Below, in pieces: positions 8,851-16,860 of a stretch of DNA of 64,000 nt; position 1 is the first letter of the stretch, and each line of letters starts with the position of its first letter. The stretch spans positions 124,001 to 188,000 of the forward strand of contig NZ_CP032704.1 of NCBI RefSeq assembly GCF_007833795.1, read 5' to 3'. The notes under the pieces were generated by a model. That model worked only from the letters and a program-made list of their open reading frames with translations. It made no database searches and was not told the DNA's origin. The position numbers and the translations under genes are program-made. Source of the stretch: Candidatus Pantoea soli (lineage in GTDB: Bacteria; Pseudomonadota; Gammaproteobacteria; Enterobacterales; Enterobacteriaceae).

Positions 8851-9642
8851 TTATTTTTCGTCAGCATGTGTCGCCCGCAGTATCAGCCCGGCCACAGCTT
8901 CGGGCTGAGAAATCAGAGACAGATGACTGGCTTTAAGTTCAATCGTATAGGCCTTCATGCGCTTAGCCATAAACCGTTCCAGGTCCGGACTGATGGTGCG
9001 GTCCTGTGTCGATACGGCATAGTAAACGGGTTTGTGCTGCCACGCGGCTTCCGTTGTCCGGCCAAGTGTCACTGCTCTGCCCATCGGTTGCTGTACTGCG
9101 TACAGTACCTGAGCCTGTTTTAATGGTAAATCTCCGGCAAAGTCGTGAACAAAGGCGTCTTCTGTCAGTTGTCCGTAATCGCCGGTCCATTTTATCCCGG
9201 CCGAAGCCGGTGCTGGCGTGAACTTTCTGGTCAGCGCTGTGTAATCCTCACCTGCAGCCGGTGCCCGCGCCGCAACGTAGACCAGGCCTCTGACTTTTGG
9301 ATCATTTCCGGCCTCACTTATTACCATCCCCCCGTACGAGTGAGCGACCAGAATAACCGGTCCCTTCTGAAGGGCAATAGCACGCCTGACGGCAGCCACG
9401 TCATCCTGCAGTGATGTGGTGGGGTTCTGTACGGCCGTCACCTTCAGCCCTCTGGCCTGCAGAACCGGGATAACCCCTGACCAGCTTGAAGCATCCGCAA
9501 ATAATCCGTGCACTAGTATGATGTTCTTTACTGGTGCTGCGGGTGCGGTGTCATTACCGGGTGATGACGCTGAAGCGTAACCACCGACACTGATACCGGC
9601 CAGCGCCAGAAAAATTAAGGAATGCAGCTTGCATGATTTCAT
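8851..9642 (-). CDS. Exported alpha/beta hydrolase
   Basis: A 263-residue protein with a signal peptide (hydrophobic stretch LIFLALAGISVGGYASA after MKSCKLHS). The alpha/beta-hydrolase triad is visible: nucleophile S in VAHSYGGM, acid D in STQDRTIS, base H in LKASHLSL; the oxyanion region is LVHGLFADASSW. The ATG at 9642 is preferred over upstream starts because GAGAAGG precedes it and it leaves a proper signal sequence. It is the last gene of a row of hydrolases read leftward; the 191-bp gap before it may carry its own promoter. The substrate is unknown. Confidence 0.88.
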   Translation of the reverse strand: MKSCKLHSLIFLALAGISVGGYASASSPGNDTAPAAPVKNIILVHGLFADASSWSGVIPVLQARGLKVTAVQNPTTSLQDDVAAVRRAIALQKGPVILVAHSYGGMVISEAGNDPKVRGLVYVAARAPAAGEDYTALTRKFTPAPASAGIKWTGDYGQLTEDAFVHDFAGDLPLKQAQVLYAVQQPMGRAVTLGRTTEAAWQHKPVYYAVSTQDRTISPDLERFMAKRMKAYTIELKASHLSLISQPEAVAGLILRATHADEK

Positions 9643-9833
9643 TAAGACCTTCTCACAGTTAACAGGATGAACGGACCGGAATATCCGGGGACCAGCAGAC
9701 AGTTTATAAATCTGACGGACAGTGAATTGTCTTTCCGGGCTGGCCCGGCTCACGCAGGCGGACAGCGTTAAAGCCTGACTCAGGACTTCTGTACATGAAT
9801 ACAGGATTGCGTCCGCATATCTGCGCACCAGGC

Positions 9834-10742
9834 TCAGGGCTGCTTACCCGCATGGCCATAAATGTCATTCAGAAACGCAAGCGTCAATGCTGCCACCTTT
9901 CCCGTCGCCTCATCGAGTGCAAAATGCCCTGCATCAAGAATGTGAATCTGAGCGTCGGGTAAATCCCGCCTGTAGGCTTCCGCGCCGGGCACGATGAACG
10001 ACGGATCATACCGGCCCCAGAGAACCAGTGCCTTTGGTCTGTGCTCACGCATCCATTTCTGCCACAGTGGATAAGATTTCACGTTATTACGGTAGTCATA
10101 AAGCAGGCTGGCCTGAATGGCCTGCTGGCCCGGTCGTGACAGCATGTCATATTCCTGCAGCCACTCTTCCGGATTGTAATGTTCTGGTGAGGGACTGTTA
10201 CCCAGATGGCGCTGGCGTGCGCCTTCGAGAGAAGTAAAAGCCCGGAGTTGCTCAGGATGAGAACTGCGGTCCTGCCAGTAACGGGCAATATCCGTCCACT
10301 TTTTACCGAGCCCCTCCTGGTAGGCGTTCGCATTCTGAATGATAATGGCCTGCACGTTTTCCGGCCTGCTCATGGCCATGCGGAAGCCGACCGGACCACC
10401 GTAATCCTGCATAAATAAAACGTATTTTTTCACGCCAATTTCCTTCAGAAACTGACTCATGGTGCCGGCGAGACTGTCAAACGTGTACGTATATTTCCCT
10501 GGTGGAGGCGCGTCGCTAAGGCCAAAACCCGGATAGTCGGGTGCGATAAAGTGATAGTGGACCGCCAGCAGCGGTATTAGCGGAGCATACATCCTGGAGG
10601 TGGAGGGATAGCCGTGCAGGAGGACCAGCGTGGGCGCCTCCGCCGGACCGGCTTCCCGGTAAAAGATGTTCACACCCTGTGTTTCATGGCGGTGGTAGGT
10701 CAGACTGGTATTTTCTGAAGGTAAAGCTTCGGTGGTAATCAT
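9834..10742 (-). CDS. Alpha/beta hydrolase, haloalkane dehalogenase-like
   Basis: A 302-residue cytoplasmic alpha/beta hydrolase. The nucleophile is an aspartate (FMQDYGGPVG) rather than serine, as in haloalkane dehalogenases and epoxide hydrolases; HGYPSTSRMY is the oxyanion motif, D in WGRYDPSF the acid and H in DAGHFALDE the base. AGGAG precedes the ATG by seven bases. It lies 86 bases downstream of another hydrolase and probably shares its transcript. The natural substrate cannot be read from the sequence. Confidence 0.9.
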   Translation of the reverse strand: MITTEALPSENTSLTYHRHETQGVNIFYREAGPAEAPTLVLLHGYPSTSRMYAPLIPLLAVHYHFIAPDYPGFGLSDAPPPGKYTYTFDSLAGTMSQFLKEIGVKKYVLFMQDYGGPVGFRMAMSRPENVQAIIIQNANAYQEGLGKKWTDIARYWQDRSSHPEQLRAFTSLEGARQRHLGNSPSPEHYNPEEWLQEYDMLSRPGQQAIQASLLYDYRNNVKSYPLWQKWMREHRPKALVLWGRYDPSFIVPGAEAYRRDLPDAQIHILDAGHFALDEATGKVAALTLAFLNDIYGHAGKQP

Positions 10743-10828
10743 ACTGACTCCTGTCAGTGCCCGGTACAGGTCAGCCGTCCTGGGGGACGGCCGGTTTTGC
10801 CAGGCTGTTAGTAATAAAAGGTACTTTC

Positions 10829-11794
10829 TTAAACGGGCAGAGAGGCGTTAAAAAAAAGCGCAATTTCTCTCCAGACCTGCCGGCGGTTCTTTTCCAGAAC
10901 CATCATGTGCGTGGCCTCACCAATCTCTGTCCAGCGTTTCCAGGGCGCCCGCGTTGCGCTGATGAACCAGTTCATGGCCAGTTCAACAGGCACGTCAGCA
11001 TCCCATTCGCCGTGCAGCAGCAGCAGCGGTACACGGATATCAGCAGGCTGATAAACGGGAACGCCCGCCGTCCAGTATTTTCGGGTATCCTGCACCGGCC
11101 CATTATTTGCCCGGATCAGTCCTTTACGGCGCAGCACTTCATCCGGTTCTTCGGAAAGTGTCTTTTCGGCCCAAAGTGAAAATCCGCCTTCGGGAATAAG
11201 GTCGTGCTTTTTATGTTCAGGTACGCTACGCAGCCATCGGTTTTTAATGTCATCAATAATAATCTCCCGGCAAGTACCGAGTCGGCCACCGGGATCAAGG
11301 GCAGCCTGGCCCTGCAATAACCACTGAGGCGCAATCAGTGCCAGCCGGCGTACTTTTTCGTAGTTCTGAGTGGTATAGAGGCCGGATACGGTACCACCCC
11401 ACGACATGCCAATGAGGTTGAGGCTTTTCAGCTGCTGACGTGCGAGTACATAATTCACGGCAGCAGACAGATCCCGGACAGCCACCTCTGCCTGCACCAG
11501 CTGCGGATTATCTTCGGTATAATCTGGCCGGGTTGAACCACCAAACCCCCTGACATCAACCGCCCAGACGTCAAAGCCTGCGGCAGCAAGGAAGTCCATG
11601 AAAGACTCACCCTCAAGCGGAATATCGAAAAGACTGCCTGAAGAGTAGGTTGCGCCATGCATCATAATCACTGTATGAGCGGCATCAAACGTTACCTGCT
11701 CTTCCTGACGGCGATGGTGCAGCCGGAGGATAATCCCATCAGTATCTGACGCGACAGAAAGCGCTTCCCGATAGAGTGCATGCCCGGAAATCAT
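10829..11794 (-). CDS. Alpha/beta hydrolase
   Basis: A 321-residue alpha/beta hydrolase with HGATYSSGSLF as oxyanion region, nucleophile S in IGMSWGGTVSG, acid D in GEWDADVPVE and base H in EATHMMVLE. No signal peptide. The ATG overlaps the stop of the MBL-fold gene upstream (ATGA at 11791-11794) and has AGGAG before it, so the two proteins are translationally coupled and may act on the same compound, for example an ester and a lactone. Confidence 0.9.
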   Translation of the reverse strand: MISGHALYREALSVASDTDGIILRLHHRRQEEQVTFDAAHTVIMMHGATYSSGSLFDIPLEGESFMDFLAAAGFDVWAVDVRGFGGSTRPDYTEDNPQLVQAEVAVRDLSAAVNYVLARQQLKSLNLIGMSWGGTVSGLYTTQNYEKVRRLALIAPQWLLQGQAALDPGGRLGTCREIIIDDIKNRWLRSVPEHKKHDLIPEGGFSLWAEKTLSEEPDEVLRRKGLIRANNGPVQDTRKYWTAGVPVYQPADIRVPLLLLHGEWDADVPVELAMNWFISATRAPWKRWTEIGEATHMMVLEKNRRQVWREIALFFNASLPV

Positions 11795-12687
11795 AATGGC
11801 TGCTCCTGTTCAGAATGCCAGGACAGACCGGTACTGCCGGCAACAACCCGCCCGGCGGAGGTGCCGGGAAAGTGTGAAGTAAATACCAGGGCGTTGGTTT
11901 CAAGCGCGAACCGAAGCATACTTTTTCTTGAGCGGGCGGCTTCGGCAGGAAACTCGCAGAATGACGTGTTCCACTCAGGATGCGCAACCTGAATCGGGCT
12001 GTGCAGTACGTCGCCCCAGAACAGTGCCGTCTCGCCGCCATGGCTGAAGCTAAAAGACAGATGATCGACGCTGTGGCCGGGAGTACGGTGGATTTTAAAA
12101 CCTGACAGTATCTCATCTGTCAGGTTATCAATAAGTGATCCCAGGCCTGCTTTCACAACAGGAATGATACTGTCTTCAATCGCCCCCTTACTGGGGGGGC
12201 AGACATTTGCGGGTTCACTGTAAAATCTGAGTTCGCGCGCGGAAAAGTAGTAACAGGCACGGGGAAAAGCCGGAACCCAGCTGTTATCACGCATGACAGT
12301 ACTCCATCCGACATGATCGACGTGGAGATGCGTCAGCACGACGGCGTCCACATCATCCGGTCGGACGCCTGTACTGCGCAGAGCCGACATCCACCCGCTC
12401 TGCATCAGGTGAAATTTAGGGTTATCCGGCCGGTTCTTGTCATTGCCTGAAGCCGCATCTATCAGTATGATTTTCCCGCCGGATTCAACCAGCCAGCTGT
12501 GTGTACTCAGGGCAAGACTGCCTTCACGGCAATTCAGGGCGGCAGCCTGGCATACTGCCTTGTCAGAGCGAAGCTTATCAACATCCCATGACGGGAACAG
12601 TCGCCGTGCAGAAACATTGGAGCTTTCCTGTTCCGGAATTTTAGTCACACGCAGACCCGCTACGCTCCAGCTTTTTAATGTATTCAC
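11791..12687 (-). CDS. MBL-fold metallo-hydrolase (lactonase-like)
   Basis: A 298-residue metallo-beta-lactamase-fold enzyme with the metal motif THLHVDHVGW, a second histidine in TPGHSVDH, the metal-bridging D in LFWGDVLH and a late H in FTSHFPG. The GTG at 12687 is chosen because TAAGGAGGAT ends a few bases before it; the upstream in-frame ATG has no such site. It is the first gene of a leftward hydrolase group opposite a LysR regulator. The arrangement resembles AHL-lactonase and AttM-type enzymes, but the substrate is not known. Confidence 0.88.
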   Translation of the reverse strand: MNTLKSWSVAGLRVTKIPEQESSNVSARRLFPSWDVDKLRSDKAVCQAAALNCREGSLALSTHSWLVESGGKIILIDAASGNDKNRPDNPKFHLMQSGWMSALRSTGVRPDDVDAVVLTHLHVDHVGWSTVMRDNSWVPAFPRACYYFSARELRFYSEPANVCPPSKGAIEDSIIPVVKAGLGSLIDNLTDEILSGFKIHRTPGHSVDHLSFSFSHGGETALFWGDVLHSPIQVAHPEWNTSFCEFPAEAARSRKSMLRFALETNALVFTSHFPGTSAGRVVAGSTGLSWHSEQEQPL

Positions 12688-12764
12688 AGTATCCTCCTTA
12701 CAGGACTGGAATATATGATGTGCTCCTCTGCCGGGCTGAACAACCGCGCATTCTGGAAATTTAA

Positions 12765-12781
12765 GTTGCATTATTTGCAAC
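12765..12781. promoter_or_regulatory. Candidate LysR operator
   Basis: A perfect 6-5-6 inverted repeat, GTTGCA-TTATT-TGCAAC, sits just before the LysR gene in the 109-bp divergent promoter region. Location and symmetry fit the autoregulatory binding site of an LTTR controlling the hydrolase genes. Confidence 0.5.
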
Positions 12782-12796
12782 GTTAACGGAGACGGA

Positions 12797-13690
12797 ATGG
12801 ATAAGCTGGCTGCTATGCGCGTGTTTGTTCAGGTTGTAGAATCAGGTTCTTTCACTGGCGCGGCAGAATCGCTTGCCCTTCCTAAATCTGCCGTGACCAG
12901 ACAGATACAGGCGCTTGAAGCCTCTCTCAGAGTGAAGCTGCTGCACCGTACTTCGCGGAGCCTGAGCCTTACGGCGGCGGGCAATAAGTATTTTCAGGGG
13001 GCCCGTACCCTGCTGGACCAGGTAAAAATACTTGATGACGGGCTGACTCAGGGCGAATCAGAAAGCGGTCAGCTCAGGATAGAGCTTCCCACTGCATTAG
13101 CCTGTCATCTGGTGATCCCATGGTTACCGGAGTTTGTCGCCCTTCATCCTGATATTCAGACAGTGCTCAGCACTCAAAACCTGACTTCAGATTTGATTGA
13201 GAAACAGATTGACTGTGTGGTACGCATTGGTCCCCTGCGGAACGATGCGCTGGTAGCCCGGTCACTGGGAGAGATCACAATGTCAGCATATGCTTCTCCT
13301 GACTATCTGCGCGACAGAGGGACGCCCCTGCACCCCAGACAACTGCAGGGTCACTTTATGATCCGCGTGTGTTCGCCACAGACCGGAAGGGCTTTCGAAC
13401 GCGCACTCATACGCGGAAGGGAATCTCTGTCGCTGGATGCAGCATGGCAGCTTTCAGTCAATGATTCCGCTGCAGCCCTGTCGGCTGCTGAGGCCGGCAT
13501 GGGGATTGTCATGACATATGATTTCCTGACCGCACAGGCCGTAAGAGAGGGCCGTCTGCTGAAGATTTTCGATGGCTGGCAGTCAGAGCCCGTTCCGGTA
13601 CACGCTGCATGGCCTGATAACCGGCATCTGGCCTCACGCGTCAGAGCATTCGTGGAATGGATACGCAGACGGTTTGCAGAGGGCATTTGA
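12797..13690 (+). CDS. LysR-family transcriptional regulator
   Basis: A 297-residue LTTR with the N-terminal HTH (MRVFVQVVESGSFTGAAESL then PKSAVTRQIQALE) and a LysR substrate-binding domain. The ATG has ACGGAGACGG before it. Divergence from the MBL/hydrolase genes, with an inverted repeat between, suggests it regulates them in response to an aromatic or ester-like effector; the effector is not readable. Confidence 0.9.
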   Translation: MDKLAAMRVFVQVVESGSFTGAAESLALPKSAVTRQIQALEASLRVKLLHRTSRSLSLTAAGNKYFQGARTLLDQVKILDDGLTQGESESGQLRIELPTALACHLVIPWLPEFVALHPDIQTVLSTQNLTSDLIEKQIDCVVRIGPLRNDALVARSLGEITMSAYASPDYLRDRGTPLHPRQLQGHFMIRVCSPQTGRAFERALIRGRESLSLDAAWQLSVNDSAAALSAAEAGMGIVMTYDFLTAQAVREGRLLKIFDGWQSEPVPVHAAWPDNRHLASRVRAFVEWIRRRFAEGI

Positions 13691-13814
13691 CTGGCACTGA
13701 ATTACAACGGACACCGCAGATTCTGGCCAAAGTTATCCGGCATCTTTTCCGGCTGATATGGTCGTCATTACTGCTCAAAGTTTACTCAGCTAATGTTGCA
13801 TTCCACTTAACTTA

Positions 13815-14045
13815 CTAAAGTGCGTAGTTAGAGCTGAAGACAATGACCCCACGCTCACGAAAATAGCGCTCATTTTTGAACAGAGGATCGCCCATTTTGA
13901 TGCCCAGCGCTTTCGACTCTGCGCTGCGGGCGATCACACAGCCATCATTGTTCGAAACGACGACGATAGGCTTTCCGCGCAAATCAGGACGGAATACGGT
14001 TTCGCAAGATGCGTAAAAGTTGTTAGCGTCTGCCAGCGCGAACAT
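13815..14045 (-). pseudogene. umuC: umuC 5' fragment (Y-family polymerase)
   Basis: The 76 residues match the start of UmuC, from MFALADANNFYASCETVFRP to FSSNYAL, where a stop follows. In intact UmuC (about 420 residues) the chain continues with the catalytic SIDEAF segment, which is absent here. A LexA box lies just upstream, so this stub would still be SOS-induced. Another UmuC piece, covering roughly residues 110-200, is found at 15381-15630, so the gene was broken by rearrangement. Confidence 0.85.
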
Positions 14046-14064
14046 AAAAAATTCTCTGATTAAT

Positions 14065-14084
14065 TACTGTTTATGCATACAGTA
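14065..14084. promoter_or_regulatory. LexA (SOS) box
   Basis: TACTG-N10-CAGTA, read TACTGTTTATGCATACAGTA, matches the enterobacterial LexA consensus in both outer arms. It is 20 bases upstream of the umuC fragment and about 90 bases from the divergent higB gene. Confidence 0.88.
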
Positions 14085-14120
14085 TACCTAAGAATATAAA
14101 TGCGTCTTTACTCTTGATGT

Positions 14121-14156
14121 CCCATTATGGGGTTGTTATGCTAATCCCATATTGGG
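14121..14156. promoter_or_regulatory. Probable HigA operator (two palindromes)
   Basis: Two similar palindromes, CCCATTATGGG (14121-14131) and CCCATATTGGG (14146-14156), are 25 bp apart centre to centre, directly before higB. Paired short palindromes ahead of a toxin-antitoxin operon are typical antitoxin binding sites. Confidence 0.65.
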
Positions 14157-14172
14157 ACTACAAGGAAAGCCA

Positions 14173-14472
14173 GTGCGGATTGTATCAATCGCCTCTCTCA
14201 AACAATTCTGGGAGACGCATAATCAGGCGGAGCAGCCCCTGAAGGCGTGGGTAGATGAAGTCAAAAAGGCACAGTGGAAAACGCCACAGGACATCAAGGA
14301 CAAATACAGATCCGCAGATTTTCTGAGTAACAATCGGGTGGTATTCAATATCAAAGGCAATGATTACCGACTGATTGTTGCAGTGGCTTACAGGTTTCAG
14401 GCGGTCTACATCAAGTTTGTTGGAACGCACGCTGAATACGATAAAATTGAAGCAGATACGGTGGATATGTGA
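14173..14472 (+). CDS. higB: HigB-type mRNA interferase toxin
   Basis: A 99-residue RelE-superfamily toxin of the HigB type; family features include RSADFLSNNRVVFNIKGNDYRL and the C-terminal FVGTHAEYDKIEA, where the histidine is typical of the active site. The GTG at 14173 follows AAGGAAAG; the earlier starts in the frame would place the operator inside the gene. It precedes its antitoxin, as in other higBA operons, and overlaps it by one base. It is expected to cleave ribosome-bound mRNA. Confidence 0.9.
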   Translation: MRIVSIASLKQFWETHNQAEQPLKAWVDEVKKAQWKTPQDIKDKYRSADFLSNNRVVFNIKGNDYRLIVAVAYRFQAVYIKFVGTHAEYDKIEADTVDM

Positions 14473-14864
14473 TGACTTACAAAATCAAACCAATTCACAA
14501 CGAAGCAGATTACGAGGCAGCTCTGGCCGCTGTCTACCCGCTCTTCGACAATGAACCGGAGCCGGGAACCGCAGCCGGAGATTTTCTGGAAGTAATGATC
14601 CTGCTTATTGAAAAATACGAGCAGGAACACTACCCGATAGAGGCGCCCGATCCAGTAGAAGCGATTAAATTCCGCATGGAGCAGATGGGGCTGACGGCGA
14701 AAGACCTGGTGCCTGCGATTGGACGCCCGAACCGGGTTTATGAAGTGCTGAATAATAAGCGTGCGCTGACGCTTCCTATGATCCGTAACCTGCATGAAAT
14801 GTTCAATATACCGCTGTCATCGCTGGTAGGGGCAGCGGAACCCAAACGGATGCAAATGCAGTAA
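14472..14864 (+). CDS. higA: HigA-type antitoxin
   Basis: A 130-residue antitoxin with a C-terminal XRE-type HTH (LTAKDLVPAIGRPNRVYEVL then NNKRALTLPMIRNLHE). The ATG overlaps the higB stop (TGATG), giving coupled translation. It neutralises HigB and represses the operon, probably through the two palindromes upstream. A strong terminator follows directly. Confidence 0.92.
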   Translation: MTYKIKPIHNEADYEAALAAVYPLFDNEPEPGTAAGDFLEVMILLIEKYEQEHYPIEAPDPVEAIKFRMEQMGLTAKDLVPAIGRPNRVYEVLNNKRALTLPMIRNLHEMFNIPLSSLVGAAEPKRMQMQ

Positions 14865-14869
14865 CCGAA

Positions 14870-14892
14870 GCCCGCCGCATGCGGGCTTTTTT
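14870..14892 (+). terminator. Rho-independent terminator after higA
   Basis: GCCCGC-CGCAT-GCGGGC followed by six T, six bases past the higA stop. Confidence 0.9.
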
Positions 14893-15178
14893 ATTCCTGC
14901 GGCGTATGGTTGAAACCCAGCCTGGCCAAATCGGTAAGGGCATAGGACACTACGCCCCAGACAGAAAGGTCGAAATCTGCCATCAAGGGTACAAGCTCGC
15001 CGTTGCCAGACAGCTCCTGCAGCGCTGGAGAAGGGATCAAAAGCAGCCGGCGCAGGACAAGCTCGTCATTAACAGAAGTAATGATGATATTGCCGTGCTG
15101 AGGCGGGAGGCTGCGATCTACAGTCAGTAATGAACCTTTCACGATTCCGATATCCGGATAATCGCTGGCGCTGAGCAT
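14891..15178 (-). pseudogene. UmuD/LexA-like S24 peptidase domain, truncated
   Basis: A 95-residue frame matching the C-terminal S24 domain of UmuD-like proteins: GIVKGSLLTVDRSLPPQHGN, then IIITSVNDELVLRRLLL, and the end DFDLSVWGVVSYAL. The part holding the catalytic serine (normally SGDSM) is missing or degenerate, and an in-frame stop directly precedes the ATG. It lies beside the Tn3-type miniature element and between two UmuC pieces, so it is most likely the remnant of the umuD partner of the broken umuC. Confidence 0.65.
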
Positions 15179-15210
15179 CAGCTAGGTTGAATGCGTGGAA
15201 AGGCTAACCA

Positions 15211-15380
15211 GGGGTTTGAGGGCCAACCGTACGAAAACGTACGGCAAGAGAAAATAATCGTCTGAAAAATCGATTAAAAAGACGCCATTTTCAGGGCATT
15301 TTCATATGTCCATTATGTTTTGATATATCAGACAGTTACTCCACTAACGTACGGCCTCGTTCCATTGGCCTTCAAACCCC
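15211..15380. mobile_element. 170-bp Tn3-family miniature inverted-repeat element
   Basis: The left end (15211-15248) and the reverse complement of the right end (15343-15380) are related 38-bp repeats that begin GGGGTTTGA-GGCCAA and contain CGTACG near the inner end; the left one finishes GGCAAG. GGGG starts and 38-bp length are the signature of Tn3-family terminal repeats. The 94-bp core has no gene but contains short inverted motifs (CGTCT/AGACG, and TGTCCATTATG opposite GATATATCAGACA) like those in res sites. It interrupts the umuC middle fragment at 15380. No 5-bp target repeat is seen (AACCA versus GCAGA). Confidence 0.75.
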
Positions 15381-15630
15381 GCAGACGCTTTCTTATCTTT
15401 CCGCCTACGCCCCATACCTCACTGATATTAATCAGAGCCATCAGCTTTCGCTGACGAACCGGGCTTGAAAGATCAACCTCGCCGTTAGTTTTTGACCACT
15501 TTTTGGCAGCATGGTTGGCCAGCGTCTTGGTAGGGCCGAACCCGACCCCGATCGTCAGCCCCGTTTCCTGCCTGACGCGATTCCTCATCTGATGGCCAAA
15601 CTCTTCCAGAGGCATATAACTGGCAATACC
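15381..15630 (-). pseudogene. umuC: umuC middle fragment
   Basis: From the IS border the frame reads GIASYMPLEEFGHQM, then the DNA-polymerase little-finger/palm part LTIGVGFGPTKTLANHAAKKW and VWGVGGKIRKRLRG, matching UmuC residues of about 110-200. It is cut upstream by IS copy 2 (15631) and downstream by the Tn3-type end at 15380, after which 14 element-encoded residues precede a stop. Together with the fragment at 13815-14045 it shows an ancestral umuDC operon shattered by mobile DNA. Confidence 0.85.
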
Positions 15631-16860
15631 TGAACCGCCACGGGTTTAACAGACACCTCGGAGTCATTTAAGATGACTTAAAGAGAGGTGCCCATGAGCG
15701 GTAAACGTTATCCCGAAGAGTTTAAAACTGAAGCAGTCAAACAGGTTATTGATCGCGGTCATTCTGTTTCCAGCGTTGCAACACGTCTCGATATCACCAC
15801 CCACAGCCTTTACGCCTGGATAAAGAAGTACGGTCCGGACTCATCCACTCATAAAGAACAGTCAGATGCTCAGGCCGAGATCCGCCGACCCCACAAGGAG
15901 CTGAAGCGGGTTACTGACGAACGGGACATATTAAAAAAAAGCCGCGGCGTACTTCGCAAAGCTGTCCGACTGAGGTACGCCTTTATTCGTGACAACTCCC
16001 GTTGCTGGCCTGTTCGTCTGCTCTGCAGGGTGCTGGATGTTCATCCCAGTGGCTTTTACGCCTGGTTTAAGCAACCGTATTCTCAGCGCCATCAGGTAGA
16101 TCTGAGACTGACGGGACAGATCAAACAGTTCTGGCTGGAGTCCGGTTGCGTTTATGGTTATCGCAAGATCCATCTGGACTTGCGGGACAGCGGGCAACAG
16201 TGCGGAGTGAACAGAGTCTGGCGACTGATGAATCGTGCCGGGATAAAGGCTCAGGTCGGTTACCGTAGCCCGCGGGCACGCAAAGGCGAGGCCAGTATCG
16301 TATCGCCCAACAGGCTCCAGCGACAGTTCAATCCGGATGCTCCGGATAAGCGTTGGGTAACGGACATAACATACGTCAGGACCCACGAAGGCTGGCTGTA
16401 TCTTGCTGTGGTTGTTGATCTGTTCTCACGCAAAATTATCGGCTGGTCAATGCAATCACGGATGACAAAGGACATTGTCCTGAACGCACTGCTGATGGCT
16501 GTATGGCGGCGTAATCCCCAAAAACAGGTGCTGGTTCACTCGGACCAGGGCAGTCAGTACACAAGCCATGAGTGGCAGTCTTTCCTGAAAGCACACGGCC
16601 TGGAGGGGAGCATGAGCCGTCGCGGTAACTGTCACGATAATGCGGTTGCAGAAAGCTTTTTCCAGTTGCTGAAACGCGAACGGATAAAGAAAAAGATCTA
16701 CGGAACGCGGGAAGAAGCCCGCAGCGATATTTTTGATTACATCGAAATGTTCTATAACAGTAAGCGTCGGCATGGTTCGAGCAATCAGATGTCACCGACA
16801 GAATATGAAAAGCAGTATTATCAACGGCTCGGAAGTGTCTAGATTATCCGTGGCGATTCA
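15631..16860 (+). mobile_element. IS3-family insertion sequence, copy 2
   Basis: A 1230-bp copy of the element at 3514-4742, differing by scattered substitutions and one extra A in the frameshift run. The left terminal base pattern is TGAACCGCCACGG (one change from copy 1) and the right end CCGTGGCGATTCA is unchanged. The left flank is umuC and the right flank is a salicylate-synthase remnant, two unrelated genes, and no target repeat exists, so a deletion or inter-copy recombination has joined different backgrounds here. Confidence 0.92.
15694..16842 (+). CDS. IS3 transposase, OrfA and OrfB fused in one frame
   Basis: A 382-residue single ORF. At the OrfA/OrfB junction the run has eight A instead of the seven in copy 1, which turns the normal -1 programmed frameshift into a permanent in-frame fusion. 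The N-terminal HTH (MSGKRYPEEFKTEAVKQV), the coiled region, and the complete DDE core (VTDITYV, LVHSDQGSQ, AVAESFF) are present. ATG at 15694 is the start equivalent to copy 1. Constitutive fusion proteins of IS3 elements are usually more active than wild type, so this copy could mobilise both. Confidence 0.9.
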   Translation: MSGKRYPEEFKTEAVKQVIDRGHSVSSVATRLDITTHSLYAWIKKYGPDSSTHKEQSDAQAEIRRPHKELKRVTDERDILKKSRGVLRKAVRLRYAFIRDNSRCWPVRLLCRVLDVHPSGFYAWFKQPYSQRHQVDLRLTGQIKQFWLESGCVYGYRKIHLDLRDSGQQCGVNRVWRLMNRAGIKAQVGYRSPRARKGEASIVSPNRLQRQFNPDAPDKRWVTDITYVRTHEGWLYLAVVVDLFSRKIIGWSMQSRMTKDIVLNALLMAVWRRNPQKQVLVHSDQGSQYTSHEWQSFLKAHGLEGSMSRRGNCHDNAVAESFFQLLKRERIKKKIYGTREEARSDIFDYIEMFYNSKRRHGSSNQMSPTEYEKQYYQRLGSV

